64,000 nucleotides of DNA from Carallia brachiata (lineage: Eukaryota > Streptophyta > Magnoliopsida > Malpighiales > Rhizophoraceae). Position numbers and translations under genes: made by a program. The stretch is from NCBI GenBank assembly GCA_021464245.1, contig JADCRB010000110.1, forward strand, positions 1,612,001 through 1,676,000. Direction: 5' to 3'. Below are positions 23,750 through 34,819 of the stretch, one piece after another (within the stretch, counting starts at the first letter, position 1; each line of letters opens with the position of its first letter). The notes under the pieces are model-generated. The model searched no databases and had not been told where the DNA came from. It saw nothing but the letters and a program-made list of their open reading frames with translations.

Positions 23750-24740
23750 ATTTACTTTCGAATTATTTTCTTTTTTACATAATTTTTTATTTATCTAAAC
23801 AATTTATTTTTTTCATAACTTTTTATCTCACAAATTTTTTATTATTTTCTTTCTCACTTATTTTTTTTATCTATCTAAATAATTTACTTTTTTCACAATA
23901 TTTTATCTTACAATTTTCTTTATCATTTTCTTTCTTATAATTTTCTTTCTCATATATTTTTTATTTATCAAAATATATTTTTTTCTATACAACTTTCTTT
24001 TTCATCATTTCAATTCACCTAAAAAATGATACTTAGTTTTTCTTAATTTTAAATTCCAAGAAAAAATTATTTTGTAGATGCCACGTCCACTTTATCTCTC
24101 CAATTGTCTCCCCCATCCCTATCTGGTCCACGTATTTGGACTTTTGTAAATAATTGTTGATTGGACCATTAGAAGATTAAACTTGGGCGAGTTTTGTCCA
24201 TTACTGCAGTACGATGTATTCCTATTAACCATTTAAAACGTGCACGAGTAGGGATGATATGGTTGCTCAAAAAAAAAAAAAAAAGGGATGATATGGATCA
24301 CTCGCATTTTTATTATTAAGAAAAAAAAACATTTTTTTTCTTGAGAGTTTGGATCTGCGCCTGCATCATTAACGGTATGTTTAGGTTGAGAGAAAAGATG
24401 TGGAAAGTAAAAAAAAAAAAAAAAAAAGTGGTCAAAAAATAAATTGTTTAGATAAATAAAGAAAGTGTAGAGAAAGAAAATATAAAAAAAAAATAAAAGA
24501 AAATATAGAGAAAGAAAAATAAATAATAATTTGTGAGAAAAAAAATGATGAAAAAAATAAATTATTTGAATAAATGGAGAAAGTGTAGAGGAAGAAAGTT
24601 AAAGAGTAATTTGTGAGAAAAAAATATAAAAAAATAAATTATTTAGATAAATAAAGAAATTATAAAAAAAATATAAAAAAGATAAGAAATTGATATAATA
24701 ATAATTAAAAAATAATTCTTTCTTTATCTAAAGAAAACAA
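23750..24740. repeat. Inverted pair of T-rich/A-rich approx. 75-bp repeats
   Basis: The left arm (about 23770-24010) is built of units like 'tatctaaacaatttattttt' and 'ttatctcacaaat'. The right arm (about 24400-24720) carries their reverse complement ('aataaattgtttagataaat', 'aatttgtgagaaaaaa'). The arms flank signature copy 8. The same units occur near 7.6, 20.4, 28.85 and 50.45 kb. The transcript of this segment could fold into a long imperfect hairpin. Confidence 0.5.
24110..24310. repeat. Array signature block, copy 8
   Basis: Shows 'ggtccacgtatttggact', 'cttgggcgagttttgtcc', 'actgcagtacgatgtattcc' and 'catttaaaacgtgcac'. It contains the poly(A) micro-insertion flanked by 'gggatgatatgg' (24251-24262 and 24285-24296), shared with copy 7. 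Confidence 0.75.
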
Positions 24741-24954
24741 AACAACAGGCCATAAAAGATCTGAAAATGGTCCATCCACCAGCTGATCCAATTGTAGGTT
24801 TTGAGTCTTCGCTAAAGTTTATGTGGGGCCGAGGGTAAAACCATGAACTTTCAATCCATTTTTTTTTACTGGGTGTTAATCATCATTTCCTCTCTCTTAT
24901 ATCTCCTCAAGTCCTTGAATTTTCCTTTTTCCTTCAGTTTACATATGAGCGCAA

Positions 24955-25480
24955 CAAAAACATGATCATAGGATGTTCAAGAATTGAGTTCCTTTTTTCC
25001 CTCTAATTGAACTGAATAAACTATATCTAGAGAAGTTAATTGTGAGTTGAATTTGGAATTCCAACCTCATTAATGTCTCACTGCAGGGTATTATAATTAA
25101 TTTTGTCAGATATTAGTTGAGACCTAGTAGCTAATTGAGTTACTTTCGTTGGGTGAATTTGTACAAATAAAGTGACAAAAAGCAATAAGCAAGACTAGAA
25201 CTAGAATTTGCTGTGGTATTATTTTTGGGATCGTTTGGAATTGTGACATTTTGAATTACCGAAAAAATTTTAAATTGAGTAAAACACCTTTAAATTGAAT
25301 AATTCCCAGAGATTTTTACACATGGCCTTTTTTTTTTTTTTGGTATTAAGTAAGGTTTGAAATTGAGAAAAATACCTTAAAATTGAGTAAAATACCTTGA
25401 AATTGAGTAATTGGTCAATGTAATAGAATTTCATTAACTTTGAGATTTTAAGTAACACAATACCGAAAAGTCCGAAATTG
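24955..25480. repeat. Array block with 'catgatcataggatg', last copy
   Basis: Parallels 21245-21600 and then jumps to sequence equivalent to 22015-22190 ('attttgaattaccgaaaaa' onwards). About 400 bp are missing relative to the sister unit. The end of this block marks the end of the recognisable array. Within it, 'aaattgagtaaaataccttg' is itself tandemly repeated (about 25380-25410). Confidence 0.65.
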
Positions 25481-26919
25481 AGTGAAATGTTTCTAAAATC
25501 GAAGCCAACGATCGTTCTTGATAATTCTTCAATTTCAAATTATTTCACTTAATTCTTTAAATTTTAATTCGACAAGGTGTGATGGTAGGTTCACTTGAAC
25601 TTTTAATTAGTTTCAAGTCTAAAGTTTAACTCTTACTCCGCAAAGAAAAAAGATGTGTGGAGACCTCCTAAATTACCAAGCTGCCCCCATCTTGTTACCA
25701 TTCACAACTTGGCTTTTGAACTTATGTCAATATATAATACAATATAATTATGAAGAATTTTAATTTAACTCATTTTTTGTGAGTGTAACCACTTATAATC
25801 TTATACTTTACAATAAATAAGTTCTACTTGAAATAAAAAATAATAAATTTAATTTTTATAATGTAAGATTATTAGTAAATTATACTAAAATAAGAGTAAA
25901 ATAGAAAGCACACTAATATTATTATTAAAAATAATATGAGGCACACCCACTTTATCTCTTTTTTTTCTTTTTTGTCTATTAGAAGGCTCATTAGGCTATG
26001 AATTACACAATAGGATAGTTTTTTTCCTCTCATAAATTCTACTATCCCTTCCCCAAATTTGAACCCAAAACCTTAAAATAAAAATTTTGAACTCTAATTA
26101 TTGAGATGTGCCACGAGCAACACACCCACTTTATCTGTGTTTGTGCACGTGTGCGCAAATGTGTGCGTACTAAATGTGCACAAGAGGATAGGTTTCCGCC
26201 CTGGCAATTACACACCCAGGGGCCAACATTTCAGACGGCACCACATCAAGGCAGAACATGGAGTTGTCCTATACTCCTATCTGGGAACGTCTAAATGTGC
26301 AGTGCAAGAGTAAGCTTTGGCAGAAGGAGTAGCTTCAAAAGTTGTAATAAATACAGCATATGAACTGAAAATTATTTGATTAACTTTTAAATATTCTTAA
26401 TCTCATTTGTCATCATACAACAGATCAAGTAATGAGGTTGCTAAATTGAACCTCAATCATTATACATATAGCACGTATATTTTAAAAATAAAATAAAATA
26501 AAACAAAAAATAAGTGAGACCTATCATGATAAGATTATAGGACCTCTTTTTCTCCCTCTCTTTCTCTCTCCCCGTCCCATAACGTTTTCCTTTTATTTAT
26601 CACATATCACTTTAATTATATGGTTTTATAGGTCCTTTGTATTTAAGCTGGTCCATGGCATACTTTTAATTAAACTGGCGATGAAATTCCTTTATCTTCC
26701 TCCAATTCCAGGACACACTCTTCCATCTTAGTGTCTTACCATCAATGATTGATTTCCATTAGAGAGGACGACCAAATGGGTTCATATAAATGNAGAGAGA
26801 TTCTTAGTTCCAAACATTGACATAAAGTTTCAGCTTCTTAACATTCATGACAAAAGGGCAGTTCATTTTCTCAAATGCATGCATTGGCTTGAACAACTTA
26901 GAGCTCATGGGATGCGCTT
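25481..26919. other. Intergenic; orphan array fragment and 3' flank of EH1
   Basis: 25.5-26.1 kb shows nothing recognisable. 26.1-26.33 kb is less AT-rich, but I find no supported protein on either strand. 26720-26790 is an isolated copy of the 'gaggacgacca' stretch of the 4.9 kb and 15.35 kb modules. The ambiguous base n is at 26793, and 26800-26919 is the likely 3' UTR of the epoxide hydrolase gene. Confidence 0.5.
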
Positions 26920-28693
26920 TTATTTACTATGATTGTTGAGAAACTTGATGAGTAGTTCATTCACCTGCTCTGGTAGCTTTTCCTGAACAAAATGATTTCC
27001 TTCTTCTATGAAGATGACATCCAAATCCGGCACAAAATGCTTCACTTGGCCACTTCGTATGTAATCTTCCATACCCGGGAACTTCAGGATGTAATCCTTC
27101 TCCCCCATGATCAGCAAGGCTGGAACTGTGACTTTTGTATCAGTCATCGCATCAGTTATCCGAACCTCTCGTCTCCCACTCCTGCATAAAATGGCCAACC
27201 AATTCAGAGTGAGTACTTTGGCATCAGAAGCCAACTTAAATTAACCAAGCTTATCATTTTCAGCTCTAACATATTGTTCCAGCTTACAGAACTTGATTAA
27301 GTTGTGTACCTATAGGGAACCTGTAACGGATAGCGAAATCCAGACTTCTTATACAAAGATGCATAAACTTCAAGATCTTCCTCAGAAAACCCTGGTGGTA
27401 AAGGAGTAGACGGGGCAACCAAGTCCATGATCTCCTGGTCATCTCCAGCTACTGGTACCTCAGAGCTAGAGAAAAGAATATAGATGTTCTTTATCACGGT
27501 CTTAACATCCAGCCGGCCAAAATCTGCTTCAGCCCGCCCTGGTTCCTAGAATCAGTTGGGAAAGCCAATCAACGTGGACTAGGTACTTTGATTGTTAACA
27601 GCCAATTACTTAAAAAGCTTGTAGGTGACAATCAAAAAAGAGGAAAACCATAGAAAAAAAATAATACCCGCCACCTAGTTATGTAGAAGCCTTTGGGCAG
27701 TAAATGGGCTTGGAAAGCATTTTGACCTGGTGGGATGAAAGGAACACCTAGAGTTACAACACCAGACACCTTGCTGGGGTGGAGAACTGCCACAAGGTAT
27801 GCCGGGAAAGCTCCAAAATCCTTCCCAACCAGAAAAACCTGGTACCATTCGCAATGAACAAGGTCAAGAATCTTGTATTTGTGTGTAAGAACAACATTTA
27901 TTATCTAAGGTCTTGCTAATTGGTATTCACTTTATTGATTTTAATTTCTATAGAATATATCATAATAAACCAAAACGACTCTAGTCGCTTAATGTAAGAT
28001 AAACAAATGATTTTATTAACACAATCTTCATCTATTGCATCATTTGTCACCTAATCTAGCACACATCTTTGCTATTAATTACCACCACAAGATTCCTTGT
28101 GTGGGACTATTCATCAGAAGAGAACCTGTCTATCGACCCCAATTGGAGACTTCTTGACTTCCATGGGAGTTATGGTGCTCATAGTCTAATATCAATGCCA
28201 AGCTTAAACAATGTTTGGCCAAAATGAATTATGGAAGCACCATGGTGGATTTCGTTGTGGTGAAATTTCAGCCAATTAATCAATTCAAAAGAGTCCTTTA
28301 GTAAAACAATACAAGGGTGGATCGGCACTACCTTGCTGACGCCAATAGTGTCAATAAGGGCAGCTACATCATCAACAAGGTCCATGAGGGTCCCTTTCTC
28401 TGGCTCAGCCGGCTGCTCAGAAAGGCCATAACCCCTGAAATCAATAGCAATTGCTCGGTAACCGGCGTTTGAAACGGCGATCATCTGATGTCTCCAACTG
28501 TACCAAATCTCTGGAAATCCATGGAGGAAAAGCACCACCTTGCTACCTGAAGGTCAACCCTCCATGTAAATAAAGGGAAACAAAAGAATGGACAATAACA
28601 AGTTCTGGGTATTGAAATAGTACCAGTTCCGATCTCTGCTACATGGAGTTTCAATCCTCTTACTTCGACATGGGAGTGCTTGATCTGCTCCAT
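26920..28693 (-). CDS. Soluble epoxide hydrolase (alpha/beta-hydrolase), EH1
   Basis: Five exons: 28693-28624, 28546-28332, 27838-27668, 27545-27310 and 27181-26920. All introns are GT/AG and the phases agree, giving 317 residues, the usual length of plant soluble epoxide hydrolases. The family opens epoxides, such as fatty-acid epoxides of cutin and oxylipin metabolism, to diols, normally in cytosol or peroxisomes. The oxyanion HGFP motif is at about 32-35. The nucleophile elbow is V-G-K-D-F-G with Asp102, where most relatives have V-G-H-D-W-G. The charge-relay Asp is about 260 (G-E-K-D-Y) and the catalytic His is 294 (E-E-G-N-H-F). The lid tyrosines lie in exons 3-4. The start is the MEQIK Met, which EH2 shares. 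No peroxisomal C-terminal tripeptide is seen (ends H-S-K). It is tandem with EH2, with the same exon plan. Confidence 0.88.
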
Positions 28694-30314
28694 GGCTGAC
28701 AAAAAAACAAAGACACTGTGGTACGTTGACCGTATAAGCCGGAATGTGGTTCCTTGTCTCTTTGTCTCTGTCTCTTTGTTTTGGTAGGAAAAGCAGAGGG
28801 AAAAATGTCTTTTTTTTTTTTCACAATTATTTTTCATCTGTTCAAACTATCCCAATTTCTTTTCTTACAATTTTTCTTTATAAATTTTTCTATCATTTTT
28901 TTATTTATTTCTCATACATCCAAACATTGTTATTTTCTTATAACTTTATTTTTTTTAAAAAAAATTTTCTCATTAATTCCTCACAATTCAAACACAACAT
29001 AAATAATAAGAATTTTATTATCCTAAATATTCAATATTTTGTTGGGATCTACTATACAACTTACTTTTATATAATATTAAAATAACTACATAATTCTTCT
29101 AATAAAATTTAATTAATTATTTATTTTTTAATTAAATTTCAATTAAAAGTACATATCATTTTGATTTTATTTTATTTTAATTATACTTGAGAAATATCAA
29201 TAAATATTTTCTTATTATGTTTTCGCACATATTTGGGTATATTATTATTAGATAGAGCATAAATGGGTATCATTTAATTTATTCAAGTATAAAAAATAGA
29301 TGTGTTATTAAATATAACACGTTTATGTTATTATAATGTCTAATAGATTACTCTTTATTATTGTCTTGCACTAAAAAGATTCATCGTAATGTTGTAAATT
29401 CTGAATCCTCATTTAAGTACATTTAACTCAATATACTTGTTAAATTATTGATCTTTGTTAAATATCAACGTAATTTTTATTAATCAAATATAAGGTGTTG
29501 CTCTATTTTTTAATTTTATTTACTAAAAAAATATCAAACCAAAAATTTGAAAAAAAAAAAAAGACCGTTGGTACGTGATGCGAGAGTTCCGAATAAATGC
29601 GGTGTGTGAGATGTAAGATCCAATTTTGCCCGTTGTAGCTCCCGCGTAAGGTTATGAGGAGGCGATCAATTTGTCGCCTTCTATGAGTAGACACATATTT
29701 TATATTATTATTGTATATTCTAATTTTTTAGACGTTATGACAATTATTATAATTGTTATAAATATGTATTTAACAGATATTAGATTATAATATAATAAAA
29801 GTTTATATTTATTTGATAATTTATTTTTATTATGTATTCACAGTCTGAATTTAAGTTTTAGTTATAACACTTGAAAACTTTGATCTTTAATATTGTTTGG
29901 TTTTATTGTTGATTGTGCGCTAGTAATCTTAAACTCAGTAATCGTCGTGATCAATTTGAGGGAGACATATTCAGAGTCAACAATACTTAAGTGATATGTT
30001 TTTTTTTATTAATTGAGTTGAATAAAATATACAAATAAAAATTACACTTAACTTATAAAATTTGATAATTAATATACTTCTAATATATTTTTTTTTATTA
30101 ACAAAACAATAAAAAAAAAAAATCTCTCACTATGCCAACTATGAAGTGTAATCTAGGTGCTCTGTCTACCCACCCCACAAAGTGCTGTAAGCCAACTCGA
30201 TTCTTATTTGAAAGAAGACACTATGCAGGCATCTCCATCATAAGCATACATAAGATAGTTAAATAGGGATAATGTATTTCGAGTTCTCCAAAGGCATTAA
30301 TTTTCTCTCCATAT
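28694..30314. other. Intergenic between the two epoxide hydrolase genes
   Basis: Holds EH1's promoter and leader, a T-rich repeat of the 75-bp family (about 28820-29000), AT-rich unassigned DNA, and the probable 3' UTR of EH2. No gene seen. Confidence 0.6.
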
Positions 30315-31248
30315 TCAATTACTATGCTTGTTGAGGAACTTGATGATATGATCATTGACCAGCTCTGGAAGCTTTTCTTGAATGAAATGGTTGCCTTCTT
30401 CTACAAAGAAGCTGTGCAAATCAGGAACAAAGTTCTTCACTCGTCCACTTATTATGTAGTCCTCAATGCCTGGGAATTTAAGAGTATAGTCGTGCTCACC
30501 CATTCTTAGCAAGGCCGGAGCTGTGACTCTTACATCAGTTATTCCAAGATTCACTCCCAAATTCCTGCATAAAAACTGATCAAAAAAAAAAAAAAATCCT
30601 GCATAAAAAAACCACCCCAGTTAAGAATTCAGCGCTTTTAGGCTCCAAGTTTCAACCTAACGACGAAGCACCAAGCAATGTTTGATTGTGCCAACAATAA
30701 GCAATTTTGAAAAGAATTTTACCACGTAACTTATCCTTAAGCAATAAAAAAATAATCACATTATTCATCTAACAACATCTAATAGCTTTCTTGTTTTTCT
30801 TTTTTCGAATTTCAATATTTAACGGTAAGTAAGTATTACTTTGTTACTATTTTGTTGATACTTAGATGTTACTATCCAATATTTCTCTTTTGAAAATTGT
30901 TCCTTGTCTCACATTGACCCTTTGTTGGTACCTGTAGGGAATCTGCATTGTAAAGCTGAATCCATGTTTCTTGTACTACAAGGAAGCGTAAACTGAAAGA
31001 TCTTCCTCAGAAAACCATGCTGGCAGAGGAGTCGATGGGTCTACCAGGTCCATGATCTCCTGGTCATCTGCAGCTGCAGGTAGCTCAGACCCAGAGAAAA
31101 GTAGGTGCATGTTCTTGATCAGTGTCTTGACATCAAAGCGACCGAAATCTGCTTCAGCCCGGCCTGGCTCCTAGATTTTGTTCGCAATTACATAGGAGAT
31201 TATCCACATTAAAGGGTACTACTGGTAAAAAAGATGATCACAACTATG

Positions 31249-31279
<31 letters not shown>

Positions 31280-32170
31280 CAGCCACCTTATTATGTAGAA
31301 ACCTTTGGGCAGGTATTGAGCGGACAGTGCATTAGGACCAGGCAACTTGAAAGGAGTGCCTAGCGTTACGATAGCAGAAACCCTGTTCGGGTGCAGAGCG
31401 GCGATCACGTTCACTAACATGCCTCCAAAATCCTTCCCCACCAGATAGGCCTGATAGCAACAACAGACAAAGTGCAATATTGTTAAGAGGAATACTACAT
31501 GACTACACTTAAGTTGCAGACTCATTCAACGGCATCATATAATTTATCACTTTGTTGCTACTGTGAAATCTATCTAGTGAAGCCACGAAGTGTTTGCCTA
31601 TTGTCAAAATCATAAATTTGTATGTCTAAACAGTTTCAACTGCTCAACCAAAATTGTTACATAGAACGTATTCTGCAATTTCTTCAGTGGGAAAATTCTC
31701 GATACATAATTGTACTTATCTTGTCCTTGCGGGTTAGTCATAGAAAGGGAGCATTACCTTGCTGACACCAAGAGTGTTAAAAAGGGAGATAACATCATCA
31801 ACAAGGTCAATGAAGGTCGCTTTCTCTGGCTTTGCTGGCGTCTCAGAGAGTCCATAGCCTCTGAAATCAATAGCCACTGCTCTGTAGCCAGCGGCTGCAA
31901 CAGCCACCATCTGGTGCCTCCACGAGTACCATACTTCTGGGCATCCATGCAGGAACAACACCACCTTAGGACCTGCAGCACACGCAAGCCTCCTTTGTTG
32001 ATAGTCGAGAAGGCGGTTTTTGGATAAATAAGTGATGAATATCTTATCACTGAGGAATATATATATCCATCTCAACGAAAATTGTAATTCAACCAAGTGC
32101 CTGTACCAATCTCTGCTACATGTAATTTTAGTCCTTTTACTTCCACTTGGGAGCGCTTGATCTGCTCCAT
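30315..32170 (-). pseudogene. Soluble epoxide hydrolase paralogue EH2, disrupted
   Basis: Same five-exon plan as EH1: 32170-32101, 31972-31758, 31450-31280, 31170-30932 and 30564-30315. Exons 1-3 are identical in length to EH1. Exon 4 is exactly 3 nt longer because a TAG codon (30976-30978) is inserted between the Tyr-Ala-Ser-Leu and Tyr-Lys-Lys of the lid, so translation would stop at about residue 216. The catalytic Asp (G-E-H-D-Y) and His (E-E-G-N-H-F) lie beyond the stop. If exon 1 ends where it does in EH1, intron 1 starts with GC instead of GT; the alternative GT six bases earlier would delete two residues. Intron 3 holds an (AT)n run. Otherwise the frame is clean, so the loss is recent. 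Readthrough or an exon-4-skipping product is possible but unlikely to be active. Confidence 0.8.
31247..31272. repeat. (AT)n microsatellite in EH2 intron 3
   Basis: About 26 bp of TA dinucleotide immediately downstream of the exon 3 donor. Confidence 0.9.
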
Positions 32171-33905
32171 TTCCAACAGATAGAGTATTGAGCAAAGCAG
32201 TAATGACACTTGAGGGTAATGTGGACAGGCTAGTGGTGGACTGTACTAAATAAGTGAGCATTTGGTATTACAAAAAAGCCTCATAACTGGTCCTAGTCAT
32301 GAAAGATGTCTGGCGCTTTGTTTCTTAATTAAGGACGACTTTAAAACATTTGAAATCGACTCAACTACTCAAATTTAAAACTGTACACAGCAAAAAAAAT
32401 ACCACAGGAGATCCACCCATGTCCTTGCAACTGAAGCCAACTGCACAGGATAAGAAATACAGAAGCCTGAAAGAACCATTAACCGTATCGAGTTAAATTA
32501 CTTTCGTGATAACCAAATAATGTTGGAGAATTCTCATGGAAATCCCTTCCTTGGAGTGGTAAGCTTTGTAATCCATAGTAGCTTCCCATCTTGGCAGTTG
32601 AACAATAGATTTAAAATTTTTCTTGCTTCCCCACTCTGAAAAACCAGTCAAGTTTTCTCTTCCGGTGAATTATAAAATGCACTGCCGAGCACTGGCATGT
32701 AGTAACACCGAGCAGATTAGAGTTAGTCAGAAAGCAAATAAAAAGCCATGACGATATCGACAGAACCAAAAAATGACAACCGCTTGAAGAATTTTCTCCC
32801 AACCACCAAGGCCATAAAAAGACTAGGTGATCAATCAGACAAACAAATGGAACAATCATGCATTGGCATGATGACACCATTATCCTGGATGTCACATGAA
32901 GAATGACATTTCACAACCAAATTGGCACTACGAATTTTAGACTGCCAATAGAGACCATTTGAGCACCTTTAAAATATTCTGATAATTCAAATAAAATAAG
33001 TTCCATGAGTTATGGAGTTGCATTTTCCCGGTAATGCAACACTGCCCCCAAAAACACACTTTGACAGAAACAGCTGTGTCTTAAAATCTTCCAAAAGAAA
33101 ACAAGAAAACACATTTTAGCTACCAAGCATAATTGGACACGCCAAACAAGGCAGACCAAGAAGATAACTGAAACATAAGCGCAAAACGAATAACCATTGT
33201 AACTACCACTGCAAAGTCAAAGGAAAGAAAGGAGTCGCTTACCACAGCCAAGAAGAAACAGAGTTCAGGGATGCAAAAAAGGCAAACGCAAGAACATACT
33301 TATGATGATATATGTGTTGAAAAATAACGCAAAAAGAGGGAAAAAAAACAAGAAAACACAAATTTTACGGAAAAACCCCGGAATTGGGAAAAAAACACTG
33401 ACAAAAAAAAAGAAATCCACTAATGTTAAAAAAGTACAACAGAATATTTAGGACGGTAGCGATAAGACAAAAGCTTTAAGTCCAGCTGAAAAGAATTAGA
33501 GTAAATGTTGGTGTAACAATGTTTAGTATATCAATTTTTATTTTAAATAAAATTAAAATTATTATTTTTAAAAGTAAAATTAATATTTTTAAAATAATTA
33601 TTTTTTTTATATTTCAAAAATATCAGTCACAATTTTAAAATAATAATTATAATTTTTTTCAAAATAAAATTTTCATATATAATGTCTGAAATATGTAATT
33701 GCACTCAAAGAATTATATATATCCCTAAAGCCTAAGACATAACAGGCTCCAATAATAGGTCATCATCAAAAACCTCCGTGAGATCAGAATCCATTCTCCT
33801 GTTCTTACTCTTGCTTCCCAAAGACACACCCATCTGTCTGTCCCATTTTCTTGCACACCCACCAGACCCATCTCTCGCCTAGATCATCTATACATACGAT
33901 AGAAA
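32171..33905. other. Intergenic upstream of EH2
   Basis: The sequence is complex and less AT-rich up to about 33.5 kb, but no frame resembles a known protein on either strand. About 33515-33680 is an AT-rich stretch with partly self-complementary 'ttttaaaataat' motifs. Confidence 0.5.
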
Positions 33906-33906
33906 C

Positions 33907-34029
33907 ATAATCAGACCCAGGCGCTGTCCTGCTTTGTCGGAGAAGGACAAACCGTTGGAGAATGAACCTGAAGCCAGTGTTTTAGATCTGACAATCGATA
34001 GAAAACGAGGGAAAGACAAAATCTTTGAC
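33907..34029 (+). other. Unassigned coding-like fragment (possible relic exon)
   Basis: An open stretch without an ATG encodes a highly charged segment (S-E-K-D-K-P-L-E-N-E-P then L-D-L-T-I-D-R-K-R-G). It ends in 'gacag' immediately before 'gtgggt', a good donor-like site. The upstream 33.8-33.9 kb is CT/CCA-rich like a plant leader. I do not recognise the protein. It may be a first-exon relic of a lost gene or chance. Confidence 0.3.
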
Positions 34030-34234
34030 AGGTGGGTCTGGTTCTTTCTAAAGCCCTTTTGGCGCTTTCAACTTTCAAGCCGACGACAGGGCTTGGAATG
34101 GTGGAACAATATATGTGGATTATATGAGCGGCACTGTGGCACCACGCGGCCCTGATTGCGCTGTCAAATCTTGATTATCCGAAGATCAAGATTCCACCTA
34201 CAAGTCTTAACGCAAAATCTGAATGCCGCAAGAA

Positions 34235-34468
34235 TTAGAGTTTTTCAATTAAGTCAATCTTGAGAGTCGGCTGACTTCGCTCATCCAATGCTTCCAGGTC
34301 AATCCTAACCCGTTTAGGATTCGACTCCTTCTTACGTGGGAAGAGGGGTTTATACCTATATGAGAACTCCTCAAACACCACCTGGTAGATTGGGTGATAA
34401 CCCGCTGGCGCGGGTTGAATCTCAAAGTTACTGTTTTCTGTTAGCCAACGGGAAAGAGGTAGGGATCT
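34235..34468 (-). other. Unassigned open frame, coding-like
   Basis: An open minus-strand frame of about 77 codons with no ATG ends in TAA at 34235-34237. Its composition is protein-like: P-A-G-Y-H-P-I-Y-Q-V-V-F-E-E-F, then a basic patch with F-P-R-K-K-E-S, then L-D-E-R-S-Q-P-T-L-K-I-D. This DNA is far less AT-rich than its flanks. It could be the last exon of a dead gene or a transposon fragment; I cannot name the family. Confidence 0.4.
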
Positions 34469-34819
34469 GGATTTTTTTTTTTCAAAATTTTATTTGATTA
34501 TAATAAGGTTATGATTTTTCATAATTATTTTTTTATTATAAAAATTATTATTATGATTATAAAAAAAATTAAAATCTCGCTATAATTAGACATAATTTCA
34601 AATAAAAAAATATTTGGATCTGTAACAAGGCTCTAGGCAATATTATTAAGTGACCTCGTCTTTCAGTTGGATTTTAAGATTTGATCCATTCGCAATGTCT
34701 GATACACCCGATAATGTAGGTTATGGCAGATCTGGGTTTAGGCCTATTAGTACTTAGTTGTAACATCTCCGGTAGTTAAATAGAGTATTCAAATAAAAAA
34801 TTACTCTAATTTTGATTTA

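Larger units (their letters stand above)
1..25480. repeat. Diverged local tandem array of 1-3.5 kb modules
   Basis: The same intergenic blocks recur in one orientation and roughly the same order. They are: a 3' flank containing 'cacaaaagtgacatg'; remnants of a small minus-strand gene; a block with 'gcaaaacaatacg'; a block with 'gtccgcaaaatgccat'; a signature block with 'ttgggcgagttttgtc'; a block with 'aaagtttatgtggggcc'; and a block with 'catgatcataggatg'. The signature block is found near 0.92/1.33, 2.9, 7.43/7.86, 9.55, 10.77, 12.49, 20.82 and 24.12 kb. Similarity is easily seen by eye but broken by indels and inserts, so the array is old. The last two units are clearly the most alike. No intact gene is carried by the array. 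Confidence 0.8.

Noticed and set aside
1..25480. CRISPR-like or satellite interpretation of the left-end repeats
   Set aside because: Blocks are long, diverged, unevenly spaced and lie in plant DNA; they are segmental duplications, not short regular repeats.
26101..26313. Open frames in the 26.1-26.3 kb patch
   Set aside because: Two overlapping frames on the same strand look equally plausible, with no motif or homologue; treated as unassigned sequence.
32611..32895. 94-codon minus-strand frame upstream of EH2
   Set aside because: Starts without ATG context, hydrophobic and Cys-rich by chance, no homologue recalled, not duplicated upstream of EH1.
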